Shown here: positions 12,640 to 24,241 of the stretch, in pieces
Layout of the letters: each line of letters begins with the position of its first letter
How positions within the stretch are numbered: the stretch's first letter is position 1
Assembly: GCA_958496175.1 (NCBI GenBank)
Contig: OY292278.1
Span: 36,580,001-36,644,000 of the forward strand
Length of the DNA stretch: 64,000 nucleotides
Source of the DNA: Sisyra terminalis
Lineage: Eukaryota > Arthropoda > Insecta > Neuroptera > Sisyridae
Direction: 5' to 3'
Notes under the pieces: model-generated
Seen by the model: the letters and a program-made list of their open reading frames with translations, nothing else
Database searches by the model: none
What the model was told of the DNA's origin: nothing
Program-made: the position numbers and the translations under genes

Positions 12640-14493
12640 ACTATAAAAAAATCATTGGTTAGAAACAGCTTTCATCATAAAATCTGTAACGCAACGGCGA
12701 TAAAAACAAGTCTTCATTAACTATTTTTATTCCCTGAAGGGTGAATATCATCTTATAGATCCATAGTAAAGCATAGTATTTTACCTGTTAGACCACCAAA
12801 TTTCATTCCTTAAATTTGCGATCTATTATGAATTCATGATCAATTTTCGCCTAACCGATTGCACTAACATTTTTAATTCATAAACCAGAATAAAAAATCA
12901 TTTGGCTTTAAATAAACAACGAAAAAATAGTAAAATGAAAATCCTTTCCCTTTAGTATTAGATTTACTTTCTAACAAAAACGATATAAACTTAATAAAAT
13001 TTTATTTAAATGAAATTTTAAAGCATAGAAACGTAATCTTGAAAAGACAATTGATGGAAACATCACTTGAATATTAAATAGTAATTGATTTACAATTTTT
13101 TTTATTCATCGAACGAATATGGATTTTAAATTTTAAAAGTAAAAATTATGAAAATTTTATAAGAAAATATAAAAGCGGAAATGCAAATTTATTAATAAAA
13201 TTTTTTGTGCGTTCCTAGCTACTTGCGTGCTTTGATAAAAATAACATTTTCCTTTTTTGAAACAAATGAACCATGGTTTTCTTATACTTCGCTTGTTTTG
13301 TTATCTTTTCGTAGCTTTTTAAAATTAACATTGACAAAAATGAAAGTTTTTAAAGTTAAAAAATGTATGAATAATGAATCATTTCTTACTACTATCACTT
13401 CAAATATAATAAAGAAGAATAACAGATCAATTTTTAATTTTATTGAATAACGTAGACAATTATCGTGACAGATGATTTTTAATTATTTTTCTTATATGAC
13501 ATCCAATGCAATCCAATATGTGAGCTGGTTTTTCACATGTTTGTGAATTTTCTCCATTTTTCTCTAGTATCAAATTTCAAAGCTCTATAATTTTTTATTT
13601 CTTGTTTTGAAAGCTTACAAATTCTCTATCTATGGAATTTGGTAATAGAAAAATAATATTCCATTCTATTTACAGTGTTAATGTACCAATTTTCCTATAA
13701 ATAAACAGTTTTTGTTATTGAATCCGATTTCTGCTAAAACTCAATTTTATATGATTTTCATACTGGATTGTCCAGCTTTGGTGAATTTATAGCGCAATAT
13801 TAAAATTGAATATAGTTTTCGAGTTCTATTTATGTTCACCACGAATAATTTATTTTAATAATAATTAATTTACTTCAATAATAACGAAATTTCGTCAACA
13901 ATTTATTTTGAGTTTAAAACTTTCATCAGCTGTCAATTTTAATATGATGGTTCATTAAAAGTATTAAAGGGGTTTTCTTTTCAATTTGATCTTTTATTTT
14001 TTTAAATTTGTTCAATTCTTTACTATTGTTTCCCAACATATATAATACGTCACCGTTTAATTAGAGGTATGTGATCGTCAATGAATTTAAGCAATTAAGT
14101 AAACATTGGTTAATAATTAATCTCAGATATTTGATAATTCCTTAGTAAATCTTTGATTAAACCGCAAATTCTTGCGAATTTTTATTTGTAATTTGTATGA
14201 TTTACGTAGAACAAAAAAAAGTCCTAAAAAAATAATGGTGAAATTATTACAAGTCATGAGGATACAAAATGTACATTGTTCTCAATAGAATCCCTAAACA
14301 TCATAAATTGCAACATAAAATTTGATGCAAGTAATTTTGATATTCATACCCATTAGCTAGTAATTATTGTCAGTATATAGTGCAAAAATTTATGGGACAT
14401 TCTCCAAACTACTTTATACACCAAATGAAGCAACAATATTGACAAAATAAAGCCATAGTAAGAATGAAAAATAGATGATAAAATTCAGATCTC
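12640..14493. other. AT-rich DNA, no gene recognised
   Basis: Very AT-rich, with an 81-codon + frame at 13205-13450 of Lys/Phe/Ile-biased composition that looks random. No repeat was linked to other parts of the window. Confidence 0.45.
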
Positions 14494-14789
14494 AACTTTT
14501 ATTTTTTTAAATAAGAAGACAATTTAGATTTTTTAAGATCGGTTTTTTTTATATTTAATATTTTTATTATTCAATAAGCTACGATTCGTTACTTATTGTA
14601 ACTTCATCAGACTTCTTGATTCACAAAAATAAAATATTTTCAATTTAAATTCAATAAATAAAAAAAAAATAAAAAATTACGCACTCTACCAGTGACGAAA
14701 CGTAGCTAATTGAATAATTAAAAATATTAAATAAAAAAAACCGATCTTAAAAAACCTGAATTGTCTTCTTATTTAAAAAAATTAAAAAC
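14494..14789. repeat. Foldback element with ~95-bp arms
   Basis: The left arm (about 14494-14592) and right arm (about 14690-14789) are inverted copies sharing AATAAGAAGACAATT against the complementary AATTGTCTTCTTATT, AAGATCGGTTTTTTTT against AAAAAAAACCGATCTT, and AATAAGCTACG against CGTAGCTAATT. Each arm begins at a GAAAC-GTAGC-like junction that is also the 3' part of the hammerhead-like motif at 14571-14619. The structure looks like two inverted copies of one retroelement terminus, as described for Penelope-like element ends, but that is inference. Confidence 0.8.
14571..14619 (-). ncRNA. Hammerhead-ribozyme-like motif (minus strand)
   Basis: Read on the minus strand, TCAAGAAGT is followed by the core CTGATGA, an extra A, stem II GTTAC/GTAAC with loop AATAA, then GAAT, CGTA and GCTTATTGA. 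The outer strands can pair as stem I: TCAA with TTGA and AAGT with GCTT, separated by one G-A mismatch and including one G-U pair. CTGATGA plus a stem II hairpin plus GAA matches the hammerhead architecture, and GTA fits the NUH cleavage triplet. Departures are T in place of the fourth base of GAAA, one unpaired base between the core and stem II, and almost no stem III. The last is known from minimal retroelement hammerheads. Confidence 0.5.
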
Positions 14790-14829
14790 ACAGTCCTTAA
14801 AAAACTATAACTAGAACCAACGACAGGGT

Positions 14830-15575
14830 TGTAATTTCTCACCTAGGGTACCTACCCTCTACAAAATCTACAGCGAATATATCAATAGAATGGGAAGGCA
14901 AAATCTCCATTTGCAGTAAAAAAATAGACAACCTACGATATTCTGAAGACATCCTTGTAATAGCAGCAATTCAAGAAAAGCTAGTTGAGCTAATGAGCTA
15001 ATGAGAAGCACGGTCTGAAGATTAACAAAACATTAATGAAAAATATGATTTTTGACAAGCAAAATATAAGCTCACCAGAAATCAATGAAATAAATGGTTG
15101 CAAAGTAATCAAATGGTGTATGGAAACTGCCAGAACAGCGATCAAAAAGTAAATATAAATATAAAAAAATGCATCCATCCGGAAAAATAATAAAGTAAAA
15201 CTAACGCACATCTGCGAAGCTTGGTCCCTATAAAAACTAAGAAGCAAAAGATTGAAAAAGACTTTGAACTATGAATATATAGGCACATACTAAAAATCAT
15301 GGAATAGATTTATAAGTAGAGTATAAGGTATATTTGCAGTACTTTGGTCATATGACTAGAAAAACTGCATAAATAGAACTACTTATAGTTCAAAGGAAAG
15401 AGGACGAAAAACATAGCACAAAAAAATCCTTAAGAAGCTGCCTGGTCACTCTTTACCTAATACCTCATTACTTTACCTCATAAACCGCACATCTAGCAAA
15501 GGACAGGGAAACATGGGCGATGATATCACCATCCTCAGGAAGGACAAAAGCAAGGGATTATCAGATATTTAAAAA
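14830..15575 (+). pseudogene. LINE reverse transcriptase fossil, RTE/BovB-like
   Basis: Fragments in several + frames line up in order with the reverse transcriptase and C-terminal region of RTE/BovB-type LINEs. CNFSPRVPTLYKIYSEYINR corresponds to the QGC-LSP-LFN-YSE block. NLRYSEDILVIAA corresponds to NLRYADDTLLIA, with the catalytic YADD read as YSED. GLKINKT and MIFDKQ follow, then YFGHMTRK, the conserved YLGH-MR tail, and finally a LAKDRETWAMI-like end. Frameshifts, stops and the altered active site show it is dead. Identification is from motif memory, not a search. The foldback at 14.5-14.8 kb lies immediately upstream but belongs to a different element type. Confidence 0.75.
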
Positions 15576-15712
15576 TTGGTTAATTTATTTTTGATTAATG
15601 GTTTGATCGCAAATTCACGTAGAGCTAAATCGTTCAAATTAACTGTCTATTTTATGCTGATACAATTGAATAGTTCCCAATTGAATCTCCTAACGACTCA
15701 AATTATATGTAA

Positions 15713-16034
15713 AGGGGTCATTCATTAATTACGTCACAGTATTGAGGGGTAGTTAAGAAAATCTCTAAATGTTTTTATGTTAGGGAAAAGAAGTGAAATG
15801 TGTTTTTTTTATCAGATTTAACTATCAAATTTTCATATTTTGATTCACGTTAAACTGTTAATATTAGTGCAACTAATCTTTTATAAACAATTTATTAATT
15901 AGAAGAACTAGATAGAATTTTACGTAAGAAAGGAGAAGAGAAGTTTGAGAAATCTTATGTATCCTTACGTAGGGGTAAGGGGAGTCAAAAGTCAACAAAA
16001 TTATTTTTATATAGGTAATTAATGAACGCCCCCT
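15713..16034. mobile_element. MITE with GGGGNCNTTCATTAATTA inverted termini
   Basis: The left end reads GGGGTCATTCATTAATTACG from 15714. The right end, reverse-complemented, reads GGGGGCGTTCATTAATTACC up to 16033. The 320-bp interior has no coding frame and contains TACGTAAG/CTTACGTA repeats. TAA is present near both ends but a clean target duplication cannot be fixed. A PIF/Harbinger-like origin is possible but unproven. Confidence 0.75.
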
Positions 16035-16911
16035 AAGATTTAATATAGGTATTATATAGTTTAATAATAACTGCTATTTTTGTAAGTTGCAATGGTGTTA
16101 GTACTTCAACGGTATAAGCTTATATTTTTGAATTATTTTTTGTAATTGGACTTCAACTGTGAAACTGAAGGTCTGTTTTATTGGAAACAAAGAACTTATA
16201 AAAATATTTTGCTTTTTTGAACTTCACTTGGGAGCGATGGACGTTTTTTCAACAGCAGAATTTTTAGTCATAAGCTTTGGAAAGAAAATGGTAAAATCAT
16301 TACAGAAACGTTGTACTATGAGCAACTACAGTCTTTTCTTATTGATGCATGGATTCGATTCTTTATTCAATTGTTAGTTATGTCGTTAAAGTGTAATTAA
16401 TACATTTATGTCAATGTACACATTAACGTACATTACTTAAATTGTACTTATTGTCCACCACTGTAAATACTTAGAAACACGAATTAGATCATAAATTTAT
16501 ACACGGATAGTCTATTAGGAATTATAGAGAAGGAAAGAATTTAAATTTTAGGTGGTACGTTTGACTTGTTTTCCAAAAAATCGATTTAGAATAGTCGAAA
16601 TGTTTTGAGGCTGTCAGTCAAATTCCTTGAATTAATATCCAATGATTGCCTTTAGAGTATAATTGGGGCTCCTTGAACAACAAAGTTGTAATAAACCAAT
16701 GTAAATGCTGTTCAAGATTCTAATTAGAATCGTCTCGTATTTGCCCTCCATGTCTATTTGAACGTTAAACTCGATCAATCTAGTCGAAAATCCGTCAGTT
16801 CTATACCGTCTTGTGTTAGCATGTAATTGTCTTTCCATTCCCATATCGTCATGCCCTGAATCTGTAAAATTTCTTGAATTTTTTTCAATTTTTTTCCTTC
16901 CCCCCGGACAG
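16035..16911. other. AT-rich, becoming single-copy-like toward 16.9 kb
   Basis: No recognised gene. From about 16612 the sequence becomes more balanced, and a minus-strand 70-codon frame (16632-16844) has unremarkable non-repetitive composition (RRYRTDGFSTRLIEFNVQID). It shows no known domain. The 3' end of this stretch (16870-16911) is a long pyrimidine tract leading into the candidate exon. Confidence 0.4.
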
Positions 16912-16937
16912 CTACCATGGCAGTCATCGGCGGGCAG
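16912..16937 (+). other. Candidate 26-nt micro-exon
   Basis: A strong acceptor precedes it: a long T/C tract ending CCTTCCCCCCGGACAG. The exon begins CTACCATGG and ends CGGGCAG, followed by GTGACT, a reasonable donor. It is much richer in G+C than its surroundings and open in all three frames. One frame contains ATG and reads MAVIGGQ, so it could equally be a 5'-untranslated or start exon. No protein family is recognised. A second candidate of the same style lies at 24210-24241. The pair would be spliced across 7.3 kb of transposon-rich DNA. This is inference from splice signals only. Confidence 0.35.
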
Positions 16938-18295
<1,358 letters not shown>

Positions 18296-18555
18296 CGTAA
18301 TACTTGTTTATCTTTTGATTATAATTTATAAAGAGAATCATAATGACAATAATTTAAAAAAATACTCAGAATATTCTCTGCATTTTACTCTGTAAATATT
18401 ACTTTATATCAATCATGATTTCTATTTATGGTATTCGCTTCGTAGATATAAAATAAAGGAAGTTATCCCTGGCATTGGACCAGAATACGCAGATTATTCC
18501 AATAAGTTCCAAATTTTTTATATTTCGCTGACAAACTTTTGATTTCATTCAAGTT

Positions 18556-18592
18556 TGCCTGAGGAAGTCTACAATAGCCGATGAAGCATAGT
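18556..18592 (+). ncRNA. Degenerate hammerhead-like terminus
   Basis: GCCTGAGGAAGTCTACAATA is followed by AGCCGATGAAGCATAGTAAA. It matches the order CTGANGA, A, a stem II (GTCT/AGCC, weakened), GA-rich core, GTA-like triplet seen in the other hammerhead-like loci of this window, but the core is mutated at several positions. It sits about 35 bases before family C (18615 onward), suggesting it marks an element terminus. Confidence 0.3.
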
Positions 18593-18614
18593 AAATTGGA
18601 AAATTGTGAAATAA

Positions 18615-20140
18615 ACTTCATTAGGTACAAAGGACATAGGACAGGTATAGTGAATTGATCCCTGAATTATATCTGGTCCATAAATGCAAGGTACCTTGGT
18701 ACTATTAAGATACATTGATTTTGCAAATTTTAAATCTCTATGTATTCCGTTTCTTCAAAAATCGATAAAAGCTGGAAATCAGAAAAAAAAATTTTCAGTA
18801 ACTTGTGAATCGATTTATTTGAATTTTGGATATGATTTAAGAGCTATATCGATCCATAAGATCCTTGAATAAAAATAAGTTTTTCTCTTAATTTTAAGTT
18901 TTAACCACGGTCCAATTTTGGGACAATTATAAAACTATTTTTTTTTTCGACTTCTCCATCCAATTTTCTTTATAGTTATAAGTAGACATCGGTTTATATC
19001 CACTATCAAAATGCCAAAATATGCATACAATATTCACAATTAAAAACCATTTATTATTAGAATTTACGTTTATTTTCACATTATATTTATCTTAATATAT
19101 ATAATTCTTCTGTAATTATGTACAGTACTGAACTTCTCCTAAACTGCCAGACCTATTCTCCGGACATTTTCTGTGTGTATTTGAATGGGAACTTGGATAG
19201 TTTAGATCCACAATTAGACCATATAAATAAAAAAGGTGAAAAGCTGAAAATAAATCTTCGACGTCAACTTATGTTACCGGACATAATTTGAAATTTGGCG
19301 GAATTTTCGGAGATCTTTTAAGAAGTGCCGTTGATAAATACATCAATTTTCTTTATTCCAACAAAACCGGGGATTTTGTACACAACTGCATTTAATTTGC
19401 CACGAACCTATTGCAATAGCTAACTCGAAAGGGCGCTATTCTGCTTAATAATTTTATCGGATATTTCCATGGACTTGCACAGAGGAATGTGTCTAGTTTC
19501 TCAAGTATAATGCTGAAATGTGTTGCAATAAGAGCTATATTTTTTGTTGATTGTTTGATTGTTGAGAATCCTCAAATGAAAGCTGGCATGAATTGAATGC
19601 AATGGTGTCTTATCTTTTAAATTTTCCAACTACTTCTTTTATGGCTTCGAAATATTCAGCATAAAACAATAAAGCTTCCTACTAAGTACCCCACCGAGTT
19701 AAAATTGGTTCTGGGGATAGTGTTACGTTTGGTAGTTGCTCATTATATGCTTGTAGTCGCTATAGTGCTTTTAAAAGTCCTTTTTTTGTAGAAGAAATCA
19801 TTTTATTGACTATCCCGAACTCGTTTCTGATCTTTTCCGCAACTTGATATAGTTCGTGGGCTAGCCAGATGATGTGAAGCAATATTGGGGATAATATTTT
19901 CAGAACTTGACGTAAGGGGGACGTCTCAACGGCATAATATCACGCCAAACCCGAATAACTACCGAAGTAAGCTTTTACAATGAAAAAGTACCAAAATATG
20001 CAATAACGCTATAAAAATAGAATTATATGTAGTTGCGCACATGCATATAGTCCGATGTCTAGTTATGAGTCTTTTAATACATATTGAAAAAAATTAAAAA
20101 CCGTTTTTTTTACACAAAAATCAATTTATTTGCATCTTGT
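18615..20140 (+). repeat. Dispersed repeat family C, interrupted copy
   Basis: The left part (about 18615-19085) carries GGACATAGGACAGGTATAGT, AAGATACATTGATTTTGCAA, AATCGATTTATTTGAATTTT and AATATGCATACAATATTCAC. The right part (about 20040-20140) resumes with TAGTTATGAGTCTTTTAATA and ACACAAAAATCAATTTATT. The two arms of the palindrome at 52761-54417 contain the same landmarks in the same order without the interruption. The intervening DNA is a hAT transposase fossil, so the hAT insertion is younger than this copy of family C. Confidence 0.8.
19100..20035 (-). pseudogene. hAT-superfamily transposase fossil
   Basis: On the minus strand the broken frames read, in order, LAHELYQVAEKIRNEFGIVN, KMISSTKKGLLKAL, LSPEPILTRWGT, EALLFYAEYFEAIKEVVGKF and a trailing ELAIAIGSW-like segment. 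This order matches the C-terminal half of a common insect hAT transposase group (CLAHGLHRVAE - VKKIFLKA - PEPVLTRWGTWL-AA-YY). Several stops interrupt it. It is inserted within family C. Terminal inverted repeats and an 8-bp duplication could not be placed. The call rests on motif order. Confidence 0.7.
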
Positions 20141-22991
20141 TCGATGGTTGATGAAATTTGCTCAGCTTACAATAGATAAAATAGGGAACCAGGGAACACA
20201 ATAAGCCTAAGGCTACAGTAGTGAGGGTTTCCGAACCTCGTCCTGGTAAACCGTATGGAAAAAGAAGTAAAAACTTTTTTTTTTAAATTTTAATAATTTA
20301 TAACCTACGTTTCAATTAGTGGCTGCATTTTATCGCTTTGCATTTTGCGTTTTATCACATTTTAATTTACGTGAAGCCTCTTGAAATTTTCATTAAAAAT
20401 TTATCGAAATTCAAGGTTGAACTTTTTTTGCTATAATAGTTTGTAACATAAAGCTTCCGCGTGGAAAATCAAAAAGGGAAATGGGAAATGATTTTCATTA
20501 TTACATAATTGAATAGGGGGATGAAATCATAATTGAGTTTTTTCAAAGTTTGGACGAAACTTTTATTTGAAAGTTTGCAAGGTTAGCGTGGGATTCATAT
20601 ATTTATAACATATTTAACTTTTATTATTAATATTAGGGGATGATTGTTTTAATTAAAATTTTTCTGGTTGGTAACAACAAAAAACAAAAACTTTTGACTT
20701 TCTAATTTTTAATATATAACAAATTGAAAAGCCCTCACATGGAAAAAAAATACAACTCCTTGTCAAATCCGAACAAACGCGTTTTTATAACTCGAGAGGA
20801 ATTTTTATTAAAAATTTTTTCTGATATTTTAAATAAATAAAAAATAAATATTTCTCCAATGGGATGATTTTTTGTTCGAATGAAAAATATTTCTTTATGT
20901 AAACTGATATATTTTAATATTAAAATTGAATTTTGAAATTTTCTGTGTTGATTTATCCTCGTGGAAGCTACCGTAAAAAAAAAACGGGATTTGCTCCCGT
21001 TTTTCACGAATGGCTTCCCATTTCTTATTCGTGAAAACTTGAAGAATTATTGCAACTAAGTAGTTACCTGTCGGGTATGCCACGAACCCCCAACCCGCCA
21101 GCCTCTATTCCGAACACCTCGAAACACTCGCATCCCTTACGGGGCTTTCTTCCCGAAACTCTACATCATATAACTTAGTTCAAGTTGGAACTTGTCTTAT
21201 TTTAAATCGCTTGGCCTCGTCGTTTCCCATCCCTTTTCAGCTGATATCGCACCGAACCTCAACCCATCTCGTTCCAGATTCCAACATCCCTTCGAGCGGG
21301 GCCATATTTGTTCATTTTATGTTCTGTTCTTCAACCCCTAAAGATTCTGCTTGGCTCGCACATACACATCTGTTGTTGAACGTTGTTGCTTACGGCATTG
21401 CTCGTTAGTTAACGATACCCGGCCACGCCATGCAACAGTTTACAACCCTTAACTATCGTTAATAAAATCAAAAAATCTTCCTTTGGTCCGCCAACTAAAT
21501 AATTATTCACCTAAACAAATTCATTTAAAAAAATAACTTTTTCCAAAACTTTAAATTCATCCACTAATCATCATCTAAAAAACCAACCCTTTTCCCGACA
21601 TCCGACATCTCTCAGATAAGAAAACAGGAAAATGAAACGCAGTGTAAATTTTGAACAATTAAACAAGCCGCGGGAATTATTAATGGAGAATGCTCGTTAC
21701 GTCCAACCCTCTAGTTCACTCTCACCCTCGAATATTCATATCAAGTCATCCCACCCTGCCTACTTCCCGATTTTACAATACAATTTATCTAAATATTGAT
21801 TCATAAATCATATTATAATATATATATGAACAAATTTATATCTCGATCCCACAGGAACTTGTACGAATATTTGCGAATCTCCCACGCTAGATAAGTGGGA
21901 ACTTGGCATGAGAACTGCTTCCGGAAAATGCAAAGGGATGCACGAAAAAATACGGAAAGAGAAGGGGGATGGTTTAAATTGATTAGAAATAATTACAAGA
22001 ACTTTTTGTTATAATTTCCATGAAAATTAGGTTAATAGGAAAAGGACTAACTAGAATTTGAAATAGGAGATCAAAACATTTTTTTTGGGCTGTTCTTTTC
22101 CAAAATCTCCCCAAGTTTGCAGAAAATATATTCATTTTGCCAATTTTTCTATAGAAAACTAGAGAAAACTAATTTTACCCTTCTTGTTCTTGGGTTCAAT
22201 TTCAATAGTTGAAACATTTTTGGCGTTTTCTGAAATTTCAATTGTCTTAAATTGTTACAAATATTTGTTAAATTATTAAATTTGTTAAATAATTTGTTAA
22301 ATTTGTTATATATATTTCTTAAATAATTGTTAAATTGTTAAAATGTTACAAGGTTTACAATATTGTGGATGTCAAAGTATTAATTATGTATAACTAATGT
22401 TTTGTAAGTGTCCAATCTAAAATTTATCACACGAAAACATCGGAAATAAGTTGGCAAAGATGGTTTTAACTTTTATTTGGAATATTTACCCAAAAATTGG
22501 TTTCTAAATGCTCCAGTAGAACTTGTAATTGTTCCAGGTCTACGATAATTAGTTCTTGAGAAAAAAATCGCTTTAAAATCAAAAATATCTACCTTTTATA
22601 AGAATTCTTTTACTCAAAACATTGCTACCTAAATGCTCCATTAGAATCCAAATCAACATAGATCATTGATTCATAGAAAGTTAAGATTTCAAAAAAAATC
22701 TTTAAATTTTCCAATCAAACTTTTAAATTAAATTCTTTTTTTTTCGTTTTGGATAATTCTCCTCGGAGTTTCTCTGCACTGCGTCGTAAAAGAACTATTT
22801 CTCTCCTACTTTGTTGCTAGTTTAAATTGATTAGGTCCATTTCGGAGATAAATCTCAAGATTGGGATCTTTGTGATTGGGATCTTTATCCTCCAATGGGA
22901 TCTTTATTTGTGTTTCCCAGTTCAGGTCCAGGTGACTTTAGAGAAGAGACTTTAACTGCCCATAACTGGTCAACCGAATAGTACATGGAAG
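20141..22991. other. Non-coding; GC-richer block 20.98-21.97 kb
   Basis: No gene recognised. Near 20980-21003 an ACGGGA / TCCCGT hairpin with short loop occurs. From about 21060 to 21970 the DNA is more balanced, appears single-copy and carries CATCCC/GGGATG six times (near 21128, 21229, 21285, 21748, 21930 and 21966). A 65-codon frame (21211-21408) lies here; a pyrimidine tract with CAG precedes part of it, but no donor follows, so no exon is called. Between 22235 and 22350 TTGTTAAA-type words repeat. Confidence 0.4.
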
Positions 22992-23342
22992 TGGGTATGC
23001 AAACGATACATCGATTTTTTCAAACATCGATTGTTCGTAAACATCGATGTTTTAACATCGATCACAGGCGAGTTGATTTGTGGACTCCGTCAGTTTATAA
23101 TATAACGAGTGAGGTTATAAATTAACGGTAGGTTTAGTTAAGTTAAATTGTAATCGAATGACGTAAGGATATAAACTGACGAAGTTTTCAATTTTTTCGG
23201 TGAAGTATTTTATTACTTAAGGAATATTTAATATAAAAATATTAAAATATGGTGAAAACCAGTTCATAAACTTCGATTTTTTTAACATCGGTGTTTCACA
23301 TTTAAAAATATTGATGTTTCTATAAACAAGGTTGCATCCCTA
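22992..23342. mobile_element. hAT MITE with perfect 8-bp target duplication
   Basis: A 351-bp element flanked by CATGGAAG on both sides (22984-22991 and 23343-23350). Ends are TGGGTATGCAAACG on the left and, reverse-complemented, TAGGGATGCAACC on the right. The interior is rich in ATCGAT words and includes TAATATAACGAGTGAGGTTA and TAAATTGTAATCGAATGACG, shared with the copy at 35233-35585. The 8-bp duplication and TAGGGATG-type ends support the hAT superfamily. No coding capacity. Confidence 0.92.
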
Positions 23343-23350
23343 CATGGAAG

Positions 23351-24209
23351 GCAATTTTCTCTTTCCACCGCATTTTTATAGGCACTTGACTTTGTATTTA
23401 TCCTTATAATGTGATGATGAAAATTCTTACCGATTTATTTTGAAATTTTCTATTCATCTTTTCCAAAAGACATATCATGATAGCAGACTTCTATTTGAAA
23501 TACTGTAGACATTTTTCCTAGGCTTACGAATAATCATTTTCTGGAATTTTCTCCAACTTATCCATATTTCAGCACTAATTTCAGGATAGGTTTTTGATCC
23601 AACAATAAATCACACTATTCCATTTAAACTTCGTTTTTCTCATACCAATCGTCCTTTGATTTACTAAATGTTTTAAACCTGGGACAATTATAGAATTTGC
23701 TGGATCATTTAGGGATCAATTTTTTGGCGTATACTTCAATGAAAGTCTTAAAACTTTTACACTGGTCTCTTGATCACGAAGCCATTTAATTTTTCAAAGG
23801 AATAAATTTCCAATAACGAGACATAATAACATTAAACGATGTTTAAAGCTGTTGTAAATAAGCTAAGTTCAATTTAGTAAAAAAAATCCGTTTGAAGAAC
23901 TTTTCGTTTATGTATACCAGGTACCAAGATGGTACTTGTGGTTCTATTGAAAAGTACTATTGATTCTATGATAAAAAGCATTTAAAGGTTTTTTCCGTTA
24001 AACTTATTTAACTTTTTCTCGCCAGAAACCTCCACCGAAAAATGGCCTTCTTACAAACCACCTTAACAGCTCAACGATTTTAGTAACGAAATTTGAAACA
24101 CTCCAAAATGCTCAAAACTTTTCAGACTTGAAAAAAATATTAAATAATTAAATTCTATTGAAAAAGTTTCCATGAAAAACGATTTAACAGAACTATTTTA
24201 TTTTTCCAG
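23351..24209. other. AT-rich DNA upstream of candidate exon
   Basis: No gene or named repeat. The sequence is ordinary AT-rich DNA. The terminal bases (24193-24209) form the acceptor-like tract of the candidate exon that follows. Confidence 0.45.
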
Positions 24210-24241
24210 AGCGCCAGCCACCGCACTGTTGTTTTTCGGGG
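24210..24241 (+). other. Candidate 32-nt micro-exon
   Basis: The acceptor TTTTATTTTTCCAG precedes it and a full-consensus donor GTGAGT follows (exon end CGGGG). The 32 bases are about 60% G+C inside DNA that is about 30% G+C, and all three frames are open. One frame reads APATALLFFG, hydrophobic like part of a signal peptide; others read SASHRTVVFRG and RQPPHCCFSG. Joined to the candidate exon at 16912-16937 every frame stays open, so the reading frame cannot be chosen. No protein family recognised. Splice-signal quality is the only evidence. Confidence 0.4.

Noticed and set aside
20980..21003. ACGGGA/TCCCGT hairpin resembling a bacterial terminator
   Set aside because: The organism is eukaryotic; the hairpin sits in A/T runs with no gene beside it.
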